Shown: positions 1 to 7,941 of the stretch, one piece after another
Layout of the letters: every line of letters begins with the position of its first letter
How positions within the stretch are numbered: the stretch's first letter is position 1
From: an uncultured Tateyamaria sp.
GTDB taxonomy: Bacteria; Pseudomonadota; Alphaproteobacteria; Rhodobacterales; Rhodobacteraceae
Assembly (NCBI RefSeq): GCF_947496075.1
Contig: NZ_CANMBJ010000002.1
Span: 1,240,001-1,304,000 of the forward strand
DNA length: 64,000 nt
Direction of reading: 5' to 3'
Notes under the pieces: generated by a model
The model's input: the letters and a program-made list of their open reading frames with translations, nothing else
Told to the model about the DNA's origin: nothing
The model's database searches: none
Program-made: the position numbers and the translations under genes

Positions 1-1
1 T

Positions 2-868
2 CCAGCGCTGAATGCGCGTGAGGACGACGGCGAGCCACCGCTGCTGGATGCATGGCTGACCCAGATTTCAGAAGAGCTTGACCGCCACAACCAGGCCAAT
101 CCCGACACACCCGCTGCCCCCTTTGCCGTCAACCAGATTGTGCACAGGTCGAACGGACGGCTGGAGCGCGACCTGGAGATTTGCGTCCGGCACAAAGTGC
201 CAATCTGGATCACGTCACTGGGCGCACGGGTCGAAGTGAACGAGGCCGCGCATTCCTGCGGAGGCGTCGTCCTGCATGACATCATCAACAACACGTTTGC
301 CCGCAAGGCGATCGACAAGGGGGCCGATGGTCTTGTCGCTGTCGCCGCGGGGGCGGGCGGTCACGCGGGCCAGCAATCGCCGTTTGCCTTGATCCGCGAG
401 ATCCGCGAATGGTTTGATGGTCCAGTGGCCCTATCTGGCGCTATCGCTACGGGTGAAGCATTGCTAGCGGCCCGCGCGTTGGGTGCCGATTTTGGTTATG
501 TCGGCTCGCCTTTTATTGCGACGGACGAAGCCAACGCAGTGCAGGGATACAAGGACATGATTGTGGACGCCGGCGCTGAAGATATCGTCTATTCCTCTCT
601 GTTTACTGGGGTGTGGGGCAATTACCTGCGTGGTTCGGTTGAGGCGGCTGGTATGGATCCCGACAACTTACCCACCGCAGATGCGGCATCGATGAACTTC
701 TCTTCGGGGTCGTCAAAGCCCAAGGCCTGGAAGACGATTTGGGGCTCTGGACAGGGGGTGGGGGCCGTTACCTCGATAGGACCCGCGGCCGCAATTGTCG
801 ACAGGATCGCCAGCGAATATGCGGAAGTCCAGGCACGACTGGCGCAGGACTTTTCAGGAAAACTGTGA
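2..868 (+). CDS. Nitronate monooxygenase-like (NPD/2-nitropropane dioxygenase family) flavoprotein, 5' end outside window
   Basis: The frame is open from base 2 with no start, so this is the C-terminal part (about 288 residues) of a TIM-barrel FMN enzyme. Family members oxidise alkyl nitronates, and related proteins act as enoyl reductases. Glycine-rich stretches typical of the NPD phosphate-binding loops are visible (GGVVLHDI, then VAAGAGGHAG, then SGAIATGEALLAARALGADFG). The conserved GSPFIATDEA segment follows. The stop overlaps the ATG of the next gene (GTGATGG), so the two are translationally coupled. The family call is secure; the true substrate cannot be read from sequence. The upstream N-terminal barrel half and flavin site are not visible here. 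Confidence 0.85.
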   Translation, partial: PALNAREDDGEPPLLDAWLTQISEELDRHNQANPDTPAAPFAVNQIVHRSNGRLERDLEICVRHKVPIWITSLGARVEVNEAAHSCGGVVLHDIINNTFARKAIDKGADGLVAVAAGAGGHAGQQSPFALIREIREWFDGPVALSGAIATGEALLAARALGADFGYVGSPFIATDEANAVQGYKDMIVDAGAEDIVYSSLFTGVWGNYLRGSVEAAGMDPDNLPTADAASMNFSSGSSKPKAWKTIWGSGQGVGAVTSIGPAAAIVDRIASEYAEVQARLAQDFSGKL

Positions 869-1896
869 TGGACACCCAAACGCTTGATACAGCCGCTGTG
901 GCGGCCTTTCTCAAAGACAAGTTGCCAGGGTTTGACAAAGCCATCGAGGCGACAAAGTTCGCAGGGGGCCAATCCAACCCAACTTTTCTTTTGCAGACGA
1001 ATGCGGGGAACTATGTTCTGCGCCGCAAGCCTCCAGGTCAACTTTTGAAATCGGCTCATGCTGTGGATCGAGAGTTTCGGGTGCAAAAGGCGCTACATGG
1101 TTCAGACGTGCCGGTCGCGAAAATGCATGTTTTATGCCAAGAACCATCCGTCATCGGTTCGGACTTTTACGTGATGGACCATGTCGCAGGCAGGAACTTC
1201 AACGAACCGACCATGGACGGGGTGAACAATGAGGATCGGTCGGCAATCATCACAGATATGAACCGCGTTTTGGCGGCGCTGCACGAGGTTGATATCGAGG
1301 CGGTCGGACTGTCCGATTATGGCCCGCCCGGTCACTATTTGGAGCGGCAGGTTGGGCGCTGGACAAAGCAGTATCGCGCATCCGAAACCCAGAATATCCC
1401 GTCGATGAACAGCTTGATTGAGCGACTTGACGCTGACATGCCCGAAGATGATGGCCAGCGTACGCTGGTGCATGGTGACTATCGCATCGACAACATGATT
1501 TTCGAAACCGAGGGCACGCGTTGTCTGGCGGTGCTGGATTGGGAGTTAAGCACAATCGGCCACCCTTATGCAGATCTGGCATCGGTTATCATGCAATGGC
1601 AGTTGCCCGCCGGACCACAGGGCCGCGGATTGATGGGCGTAGATCGCGCCAGTTTGGGGCTGCCGTCTGATGCAGAATTTGTTGGGGCATATTGCGAAAG
1701 ACGGGGTTTGGATCGCGTCGACCGGTTCGGTTTCTACGTCGCGTTTTGTTTTTTTCGCATGGGGGCGATCATTCAGGGGGTGCTGAAACGAGCCATTGAC
1801 GGAAATGCGTCCAACCCGGAACGGGCCATGCAACTGGGCGCGTTTGTTCCTGTGTTTGCTGACAACGGATTGAAGGCCCTAGAAAGTGATCAATAA
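868..1896 (+). CDS. Phosphotransferase family protein (APH fold, ACAD10/11 N-terminal-like)
   Basis: A 342-aa protein of the aminoglycoside-phosphotransferase/choline-kinase fold. Start chosen at the ATG overlapping the previous stop; a longer upstream reading lies inside the upstream gene. Kinase-fold landmarks: FAGGQSNPTFLL near residue 30 (nucleotide loop), YVLRRKPPG (the ATP-contacting lysine region), LVHGDYRIDNMIF (Brenner-type catalytic loop, H-G-D-x-x-x-x-N) and AVLDWELSTIG (metal-binding Asp, as in D-W-E). Members of this subfamily are usually encoded beside acyl-CoA dehydrogenases or other acyl-CoA enzymes and are thought to phosphorylate hydroxylated acyl intermediates, not antibiotics. 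Its pairing with a nitronate monooxygenase-like gene suggests fatty or branched acyl catabolism, but this is inference. Confidence 0.85.
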   Translation: MDTQTLDTAAVAAFLKDKLPGFDKAIEATKFAGGQSNPTFLLQTNAGNYVLRRKPPGQLLKSAHAVDREFRVQKALHGSDVPVAKMHVLCQEPSVIGSDFYVMDHVAGRNFNEPTMDGVNNEDRSAIITDMNRVLAALHEVDIEAVGLSDYGPPGHYLERQVGRWTKQYRASETQNIPSMNSLIERLDADMPEDDGQRTLVHGDYRIDNMIFETEGTRCLAVLDWELSTIGHPYADLASVIMQWQLPAGPQGRGLMGVDRASLGLPSDAEFVGAYCERRGLDRVDRFGFYVAFCFFRMGAIIQGVLKRAIDGNASNPERAMQLGAFVPVFADNGLKALESDQ

Positions 1897-2079
1897 CATA
1901 GCCTTATCGCGCTCTTGTAAAGCTATGCATCAAGAATTATTAACGTGTGGCAATCGCGCGCCCGGATTCAACCTAGACGCTTGACTTATCCTGTACCTGT
2001 GCAACGCTGGATCTATCCCGCCTCGTAAACTGGCCCGAAAGAGGCCGCCTTGGCGGTCCGCGTCCTAGGGAGGAACATC

Positions 2080-3321
2080 ATGCGCACTACCACCATGCTT
2101 GGGCTGACCACTGCCCTTACTTTGGCCGCCAGCGCGTTTGCCGCTGGTGCTGACACGATCAAGATCGCTTTCATCGACCCCTTGTCTGGCCCATTTGCAG
2201 GGACAGGCACCAACGGCTTGCATCAATACGAATTCGCTGCCGAGGAGCTGGTGAACAAGAAGGGCGGCGTTCTGGACGGCGACATGTTCGAGATTGTGGC
2301 CTTTGACAACAAGATCAGCCCCAAGGAATCCCTGATCCAATTACAGGTCGCGATTGACCAGGGCATCCGCTACATCGCGCAGGGTAACTCGTCCGGTGTC
2401 GCCAACGCTCTCACGGAAGCGATCAACAAGCACAACCGCCGCAACCCGGAGGACCGGGTGTTGTTCCTGAACTATTCTGCCGTGGATCCGGCGCTGACAA
2501 ACGACAAGTGCAACTTCTGGCACTTCCGCTTTGACGCCAATGCGGACATCAAGATGGATGCATTGACCGACAGCATTGTCAGCAATGACGCCATCGAAAA
2601 GGTCTATATCATTGGACAGGATTACAGCTTCGGCAAGGCCGTGGCAGCCGCTGCTGTGAAGTACCTCGGCGAAAAGGCACCTGAAATCGAAATCGTCGGG
2701 AATGAGCTGCACCCGATCGGAAAGGTCAAGGATTTCACCCCCTACAGTCGGAAGATCGTCGCTTCTGAGGCGGACGCCGTCATTACCGGCAACTGGGGTG
2801 CCGATATGGTCGGCCTGGGCAAATCCGTGCTGGAGAATGGATTTACTGGCCCGATCTATACATATTACGCCGCAGCTGATGGGATCACCGCAGCCTTCGG
2901 GGATGCCGGGGTGGGCAGCTTGCGGCTCGTGGCAGAGGGGCAGTTGAACCCACCGCCAAATGACACCGCGTCAGGATATATTCAGGCGTTCAAGGCCAAG
3001 TATCCAGATGGCAATTTGAGCCAGGCCCGCATCACCAATGTGATCGAGATGTTGGCCAAGGCGATCAACGAGGCCGGTACGGCCGACGACGTTGTGCCAG
3101 TGGCCTACGCACTTGCCGGAATGGAGCACGAAAGTCTTTGGGGTGGCAATTTGATGATGCGCGAAAGCGATCACCAGCTGATCCAGAACGTACACATCAT
3201 GGAGCATACTGATGACGTCGTGTACGACCACGACAATTCCGGCTTCGGCGTAAAGGTGGTAAAAACGGTCGAGATGGCCGCGGCCGACAGCCCCACAAGT
3301 TGCAAGATGCGCCGCCCGTAA
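2080..3321 (+). CDS. livK: Branched-chain amino acid-type ABC transporter, periplasmic substrate-binding protein
   Basis: A 413-aa type I periplasmic receptor (LivK/ANF-like). The start is set by a strong AGGGAGGA six bases before ATG, inside the leader CCTAGGGAGGA that recurs before other receptor genes here. An N-terminal signal peptide is visible (basic MRT, hydrophobic LTTALTLAASAFA, cleavage after an Ala near residue 25). The mature start KIAFIDPLSGPFAG matches the family's opening beta-strand and ligand-contacting loop. The protein should deliver an amino acid or small amide/acid to the LivHMGF complex encoded downstream. A terminator-like hairpin separates it from the permease genes, as often seen where the receptor is made in excess. 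The ligand is unknown; liv-type systems of this kind also carry urea, amides and aromatic acids. Confidence 0.9.
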   Translation: MRTTTMLGLTTALTLAASAFAAGADTIKIAFIDPLSGPFAGTGTNGLHQYEFAAEELVNKKGGVLDGDMFEIVAFDNKISPKESLIQLQVAIDQGIRYIAQGNSSGVANALTEAINKHNRRNPEDRVLFLNYSAVDPALTNDKCNFWHFRFDANADIKMDALTDSIVSNDAIEKVYIIGQDYSFGKAVAAAAVKYLGEKAPEIEIVGNELHPIGKVKDFTPYSRKIVASEADAVITGNWGADMVGLGKSVLENGFTGPIYTYYAAADGITAAFGDAGVGSLRLVAEGQLNPPPNDTASGYIQAFKAKYPDGNLSQARITNVIEMLAKAINEAGTADDVVPVAYALAGMEHESLWGGNLMMRESDHQLIQNVHIMEHTDDVVYDHDNSGFGVKVVKTVEMAAADSPTSCKMRRP

Positions 3322-3332
3322 CTTGATCCAGT

Positions 3333-3365
3333 GGGGCCGCGTTTCGTTGGCCCCGCATTTTTCTT
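3333..3365 (+). terminator. Intrinsic (attenuating) terminator after livK
   Basis: GGGGCC and GGCCCC arms (3333-3338 and 3349-3354) enclose a 10-nt loop and are followed by a T-rich tract, ATTTTTCTT. It lies between the receptor gene and the permease genes on the same strand, so it probably trims rather than ends transcription and raises receptor over permease output. Confidence 0.75.
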
Positions 3366-3416
3366 CTGACCAAAAATACCACGGGGAGTTTGAGGGGTGG
3401 AACCCCTCATTCTCAA
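3366..3416 (+). repeat. Rhodobacterales-type intergenic repeat, copy 1
   Basis: The sequence begins CTGACCAAAAATACCACGGG and continues into a short stem, GAGGGGT/ACCCCTC around 3394-3410. A close relative with the same TCTTCTGA-C-AAAATA-CA-CGGGG core lies after livF at 7171-7195. Elements of this look, an AAAATA run followed by a G-rich stem, are common downstream of genes in Roseobacter-group genomes as I recall them. Confidence 0.45.
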
Positions 3417-3459
3417 ACAGAAATCGCGTCGCGCAAGCGGCATTGGGATCACGCCTGAT

Positions 3460-4416
3460 ATGGACCTTATCCTCGTCAATCTGATCGATGGACTTGTGAC
3501 CGGCCTGCTGCTTTTCATGCTGTCGGCTGGTCTGACGCTGATCTTTTCCATGATGGGCGTGCTCAACTTTGCCCATGCCAGTTTCTACATGCTGGGCGCA
3601 TATTTCGCCTTCCAGATCAGTCTGTATATCGGTTTCTGGATGGGCTTGCTCATCGCGCCGCTTGTTGTTGGTGTGCTCGGAGCAGGTGTGGAACGCTATG
3701 GGCTTAGGCGTGTGCACCAATATGGCCACGTGCCAGAGCTGATCTTTACCTTCGGACTCGCGTTGCTGATCGAAGAGGTGGTTCAGTTCATCTGGGGCAA
3801 GAACCAGATGCCCTATGCCACGCCCGAAATCCTGCAATTCACCGCGTTCTCCATCGCGGGCAATTCCATCCCTGCCTACAAGATCTTCATGATCTTCATT
3901 TCGATCGCGATCTTTATTGGATTGCTTTACGTCCTGACGCGGACACGCGTTGGCATGATTATCCAGGCCGCCCTGACATATCCCAAAACGGTCGAGGCTT
4001 TGGGGCACAATGTGCCGTTGATCTTCATGGGTGTGTTTGGCGTCGGTACGGCGCTGGCTGGCGTGGCTGGCGTCATCGCTGGGCCCGTGCTGGGCACATT
4101 CCCGGGTATGGCCTTTGTCCTTGGCTCAATCGTCTTCGTCACAATCGTCATTGGCGGGCTGGGCTCGCTTTGGGGCGCGCTTGTCGCTTCTTTGCTCATC
4201 GGTTGGATCACCACCTTTTCCAAAGCTTATAACCTGCGGATGGAAGACCTGCTCACATGGGCAGGCTTTACCAAACCCGAACCGATCTGGGACAGCGCGT
4301 GGCGTGATTTATGGTCGATCACCAGCCCGCAGATTGCGGACATCCTGCCGTACATCCTTATGGTTTTGATCCTGATTTTCCGTCCTTATGGCCTGTTCGG
4401 AAAGCGTGACGCATGA
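3460..4416 (+). CDS. livH: Branched-chain amino acid-type ABC transporter permease LivH
   Basis: A 318-aa polytopic inner-membrane permease with eight or so hydrophobic segments and the family's typical opening (ILVNLIDGLVTGLLLFMLSA) and GLTLIFSMMGVLNFAHASFYMLGAY motif. I chose ATG 3460 over an upstream GTG at 3397: the longer version adds a polar tail encoded in the repeat hairpin, unlike LivH proteins. It would form the translocation pore with LivM. The C-terminal loop (about residues 255-290) is slightly longer than in E. coli LivH. The stop overlaps livM by ATGA, so the four downstream genes form a tightly coupled block. Confidence 0.9.
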   Translation: MDLILVNLIDGLVTGLLLFMLSAGLTLIFSMMGVLNFAHASFYMLGAYFAFQISLYIGFWMGLLIAPLVVGVLGAGVERYGLRRVHQYGHVPELIFTFGLALLIEEVVQFIWGKNQMPYATPEILQFTAFSIAGNSIPAYKIFMIFISIAIFIGLLYVLTRTRVGMIIQAALTYPKTVEALGHNVPLIFMGVFGVGTALAGVAGVIAGPVLGTFPGMAFVLGSIVFVTIVIGGLGSLWGALVASLLIGWITTFSKAYNLRMEDLLTWAGFTKPEPIWDSAWRDLWSITSPQIADILPYILMVLILIFRPYGLFGKRDA

Positions 4417-5711
4417 CAGATCAGTTCACCTCAGACCCGTCAAAACCAGCACAACGGATGCGCGCCGGCTCCATGGTCATCCCACTGGTGCCGTGGGGGA
4501 TCGCAGCAGTATTGCTGATGGTTCTGCCGTTCATTTTTACGGCCAATTCTGCCATAACCATCATGAACCAGATGGCCATCACGATCATCTTTGCGCTGGC
4601 ATACAACATGCTGCTGGGGCAGGGCGGCATGCTGTCCTTCGGTCACGCAGTCTACGCCGGTGTCGGTGGGTTCGCCTGTGTTCACATCATGAACATGGAT
4701 GACTTCTTTGCCGGTATCCCGCTGCCCCTTCTGCCCATCTTTGGCGGGCTCATGGGCATGGGTTTGGCGACCATCGTTGGCAGCTTTTCGACCCGCAAGG
4801 CGGGCACGGTTTTTGCCATGATCAGCCTGGGCGTGGGCGAGTTGATCGCGGCCTGTTCCGTCATCATCGTCGCCTTTTTCGGTGGCGAAGAGGGGATATC
4901 GGGCGACCGCACTTACGGCATGCCGTTCTTCGGCGTCGAATTTTTGCAACAGATCGAGGTCTACTACCTGATCGCTGCATGGCTCTTGATATCTGCTGCA
5001 TTGATGTATCTTTACTCCCGCACTCCGCTCGGCCGTATGGCGAACGCCGTACGCGACAACCCCGAGCGGGCCGAATTTCTGGGCTATTCCGCGCGCTGGG
5101 TCCGCTTCTTTTCCTTTGTCGCATCCGGTTTTTTCGCAGGGGTCGCGGGCGCGCTTTTTGCCGTCAACTACGAGATATTGACCGAAGAAAACTTGAACAC
5201 CACGCAGTCCGGGCTCATCCTGCTTGCCACCTTCTTGGGCGGTGTCGGTTTCTTCTTTGGACCTATTCTGGGCGCCATAGTGTTCACCTTGGTGCAGACC
5301 GTGCTGAGCCTGCAAACCGAACTGTGGGGGTTTTATCTTGGCATCGTCTTTGTCGTGACGGTGATGTTTTTTCCCGGTGGGCTCGCAGGGCTGATCATGA
5401 TGCATGTGCCAGCCATGCGCCTTGGCAAGCTGGGTCGGCTAGGCATACCCTACCTCAAGACGCTAGGGGCTGGTGCCGTTGGATGCTTGGGGGCCGCCGC
5501 GCTGATCGAGATGACGTTCCATCTGCGTCATGCAAGTGCGGGCGATCATAGCATGACCCTTTATTGGATCACATTCGACAGTCACACCATGCTGCCTTGG
5601 ATTGTCGCGATCGCTGTCACCCTGATCGGCTTTGGCATCGTGCGCGCCACGGCACCCGCACTGGCCGAGGCGTGGAATGATGCCAACACTCCCGACGGAG
5701 CCCCACGATGA
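4413..5711 (+). CDS. livM: Branched-chain amino acid-type ABC transporter permease LivM
   Basis: A 432-aa membrane protein, partner of LivH. It carries the LivM hallmark AYNMLLGQGGMLSFGHAVYAGVG near residue 65, the cytoplasmic EAA-like loop around RTPLGRMANAVRDNPERAEFLGY, and about ten hydrophobic segments. The C-terminus has an extra pair of hydrophobic stretches (about residues 350-425) beyond the core permease, ending in a short polar tail, which makes it longer than E. coli LivM's conserved part. Four-base overlaps with livH and livG indicate one mRNA and translational coupling. Confidence 0.9.
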   Translation: MTDQFTSDPSKPAQRMRAGSMVIPLVPWGIAAVLLMVLPFIFTANSAITIMNQMAITIIFALAYNMLLGQGGMLSFGHAVYAGVGGFACVHIMNMDDFFAGIPLPLLPIFGGLMGMGLATIVGSFSTRKAGTVFAMISLGVGELIAACSVIIVAFFGGEEGISGDRTYGMPFFGVEFLQQIEVYYLIAAWLLISAALMYLYSRTPLGRMANAVRDNPERAEFLGYSARWVRFFSFVASGFFAGVAGALFAVNYEILTEENLNTTQSGLILLATFLGGVGFFFGPILGAIVFTLVQTVLSLQTELWGFYLGIVFVVTVMFFPGGLAGLIMMHVPAMRLGKLGRLGIPYLKTLGAGAVGCLGAAALIEMTFHLRHASAGDHSMTLYWITFDSHTMLPWIVAIAVTLIGFGIVRATAPALAEAWNDANTPDGAPR

Positions 5712-6463
5712 GCGCCGCGCTGGAACTGGACGGACTCAAGAAGTCCTTTGGCCAAACCGAGATCATTCGCGGTGTGGACCTCAGCATCGGCAAGGGTGAA
5801 CGACACGCGATCATCGGACCTAACGGCGCGGGCAAGTCGACTCTGTTCAACTTGATCACTGGCCGCTTTCCCCAGACCGAGGGCGCCATCCGCCTTCACG
5901 GTCAGGACCTCGCCGGCAAGGCCCCCTTCGAGATCAACCGCATGGGTCTGTCCCGCAGTTTTCAGATCACTAACATCTTCCCCAAGATGACAGTGTTTGA
6001 AAATGTTCGCTGTTCGTTGCTGTGGTCCATGGGATACCGCTATAATTTCTGGTCCATGGTTGGGCGCTCCCGCGCACTGACGAAAGGGACCGATGAAATC
6101 CTCGACCAGATCAACCTGACGGCCCGCCGCGATCTGCCCGCGGGTGTGCTCAGCTACGCCGAGCAACGCGCGTTGGAGATCGGGATTACGATAGCCGGTG
6201 GTGCAGATGTGATTATGCTGGACGAACCCACCGCCGGGATGAGCCATTCGGAAACCGACTACATCGTCGATTTGATCCGCACCGTGACAACGGGGAAGAC
6301 ATTGATCATGGTTGAGCATGATATGGGCGTGGTCTTTGGCCTTGCAGATCAGATATCGGTATTGGTCTACGGCGAAATCATCGCGACCGGCACACCTGAA
6401 GCCGTTCGTGCAAACCCCAAGGTTCAGGAAGCGTACCTTGGTGAAGCATTGGAGACGCACTGA
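5708..6463 (+). CDS. livG: Branched-chain amino acid-type ABC transporter ATP-binding protein LivG
   Basis: A 251-aa ABC ATPase. Walker A is GPNGAGKST (near residue 35), the Q-loop lies near SRSFQITNIF, the signature is the LivG-style LSYAEQRALEIG in place of LSGGQ, and Walker B is VIMLDEPTAG, followed by the H-loop in MVEHDMGVVFGLAD. All nucleotide-binding residues are intact, in contrast to the partner LivF. It pairs with LivF to energise LivHM. It overlaps both neighbours by one to four bases. Confidence 0.92.
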   Translation: MSAALELDGLKKSFGQTEIIRGVDLSIGKGERHAIIGPNGAGKSTLFNLITGRFPQTEGAIRLHGQDLAGKAPFEINRMGLSRSFQITNIFPKMTVFENVRCSLLWSMGYRYNFWSMVGRSRALTKGTDEILDQINLTARRDLPAGVLSYAEQRALEIGITIAGGADVIMLDEPTAGMSHSETDYIVDLIRTVTTGKTLIMVEHDMGVVFGLADQISVLVYGEIIATGTPEAVRANPKVQEAYLGEALETH

Positions 6464-7164
6464 TGCTCGATGTTGCTGACCTGCATGCCTATTACGGCAA
6501 GTCCCATATCCTCCAGGGCGTTAATATCCAGATCGCCGAGGGAGAGATTGTTGCGCTGCTGGGCCGAAACGGGGTGGGGCGCTCGACCACGTGCAAGGCT
6601 GTGATGGGGGAAGTGGAACCGCATGGTTCGGTGAAGTTCCGCGGGCAGGAGATTGCGGGCAAGAAAGCCTACGAGGTTGCCAATCTCGGGATTGGGTACG
6701 TGCCCGAAAACCGGGATATCTTTCCGGGGCTCACGACCCGTCAGAACCTGATCTTGGGCCTCAAACCCGGTCAAAAGGATGGGCAGGGACGTTGGTCGAT
6801 GCAGGACATGTTCGACATGTTCGAAAACCTTGCACACCGGGCTGATGTCGAGGCGTCTGTGCTGTCAGGTGGTGAGCAGCAGATGCTGACCATGTGTCGG
6901 ACTTTGATGGGCGATCCGGACCTCGTGATGATTGACGAACCGACGGAAGGTCTATCGCCGCAAATGGTGCAACGGGTCGCACAACTGCTGCAGGAGATTG
7001 CGGCACGAGGGATTGCAACACTGCTTGTCGAACAAAAACTGTCCATCGCTTTGGATATCGCGCACCGCGTCTATGTCATGGGACATGGGCAGGTCGTGTT
7101 TGAAGGCACACCCGCAGAATTGAAAGCACGTGATGACATCCGTAAGGAGTGGTTGGAAGTCTGA
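6463..7164 (+). CDS. livF: Branched-chain amino acid-type ABC transporter ATP-binding protein LivF with Arg in Walker A
   Basis: A 233-aa ABC ATPase closing the liv operon. The LivF body is intact: signature LSGGEQQMLTM, Walker B LVMIDEPTEGLSP, H-loop LLVEQKLSIALDIAH. The Walker A reads GRNGVGRSTT, so the invariant phosphate-binding lysine is arginine (residue 40, codon CGC at 6580-6582). Known biochemistry of ABC ATPases says this lysine is central to ATP hydrolysis, so one of the two sites may be weak while LivG supplies the competent one. I have an impression that Arg occurs in some other LivF homologues, so it may be a lineage trait rather than a fresh mutation. Start overlaps the livG stop (TGATG). 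Confidence 0.9.
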   Translation: MLDVADLHAYYGKSHILQGVNIQIAEGEIVALLGRNGVGRSTTCKAVMGEVEPHGSVKFRGQEIAGKKAYEVANLGIGYVPENRDIFPGLTTRQNLILGLKPGQKDGQGRWSMQDMFDMFENLAHRADVEASVLSGGEQQMLTMCRTLMGDPDLVMIDEPTEGLSPQMVQRVAQLLQEIAARGIATLLVEQKLSIALDIAHRVYVMGHGQVVFEGTPAELKARDDIRKEWLEV

Positions 7165-7170
7165 CTATCT

Positions 7171-7200
7171 TCTGAGCGAAAATATCAACGGGGGCGGTAG
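7171..7200 (+). repeat. Rhodobacterales-type intergenic repeat, copy 2
   Basis: TCTTCTGAGCGAAAATATCA followed by ACGGGGGC, just after the livF stop. It matches copy 1 at 3362-3390 at nearly every position of the core. Here the following G-rich stem is less obvious (GGCGGTAGCCGGGCGG). It sits between livF and the convergent GST gene. Confidence 0.4.
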
Positions 7201-7252
7201 CCGGGCGGAGGAAGCGACACCAGAATGTCGATGTAGCGTCGCTGCCTTCGGA

Positions 7253-7864
7253 CTAAAGTGCAGCGGCCTTTTTGTACGCTGACCGTGTTGTCAGTCGATC
7301 AACGTACTGAACCAACCGCGGCATCTGAGACATGTCGATCCCAATACCTTTTGCAGAAATCGCCGCCGATCCTGTCATGATGTCAGCTGCAGAAAAGTCA
7401 CCGGCCAGATAGTCCCGACTGTCCAGAGCGGCATCGACGGGCACCAACATCTGTCCAAGCAGCTTTTTCGCGCGTTTGGCATGGATTTTGGACTGCCGTT
7501 CGGGCGGCAAGAAGAATGTTTCGACCATATAGCTGTTCACCTGCGGCATCAGCATACCCTCGGAGTAATGCAGCCATTGCAAATAGTTGGGATAATCCGC
7601 GCTGCTCTCAGCCGGTCGAAACCGACCGTCGCCATGGCGTGCGAGCAGGTATTCAAGGATCGCGCCGCTTTCCATGATCTGCACATCGCCATCAACCAGC
7701 ACCGGCACGCGGCCCATGGGATGAATGTCGGCGCGGTATTCAGGGCTGCGCATGGCAGGATCGCCGAGGGCGTAGGACACAAGCTCATAATCGAGGCCCA
7801 TCTCCTCCAGCAGCCATGCCACACGTATCGCCCGGCTGCGCGGTGCAAAGTAAAGCTTGAGCAT
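7253..7864 (-). CDS. Glutathione S-transferase family protein
   Basis: A 203-aa protein of usual GST length. The thioredoxin-like N-domain (about residues 1-80) begins MLKLYFAPRSRAIRVAWLLEEMGLDY, with S/R near the expected glutathione-activating position. It contains the cis-Pro segment GRVPVLVDGDVQIMESGAILEYL, where ES binds the glutathione gamma-glutamyl group. The all-helical C-domain follows, with the DYLAGDFSAADIM N-capping box motif typical of GSTs. Cytosolic conjugation or reduction of electrophiles is expected; the substrate is unknown. It is convergent with the liv operon and divergent from the serine hydrolase gene. Confidence 0.88.
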   Translation of the reverse strand: MLKLYFAPRSRAIRVAWLLEEMGLDYELVSYALGDPAMRSPEYRADIHPMGRVPVLVDGDVQIMESGAILEYLLARHGDGRFRPAESSADYPNYLQWLHYSEGMLMPQVNSYMVETFFLPPERQSKIHAKRAKKLLGQMLVPVDAALDSRDYLAGDFSAADIMTGSAAISAKGIGIDMSQMPRLVQYVDRLTTRSAYKKAAAL

Positions 7865-7941
7865 TGAGATCCTCCCTTTGTTTCAGGCTATTCCCCAGTC
7901 TTTTGTCTTGGCAAGGCGGCAAGGCCCCGTATCGTGGTGAT

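Noticed and set aside
2971-4008. Long minus-strand ORF (345 aa) and similar ones at 4440-5405, 11452-12216, 48787-49752
   Set aside because: They lie opposite strongly supported genes, are His/Arg/Gln-rich, and have no family motifs; they are the usual antisense frames of GC-rich coding DNA.
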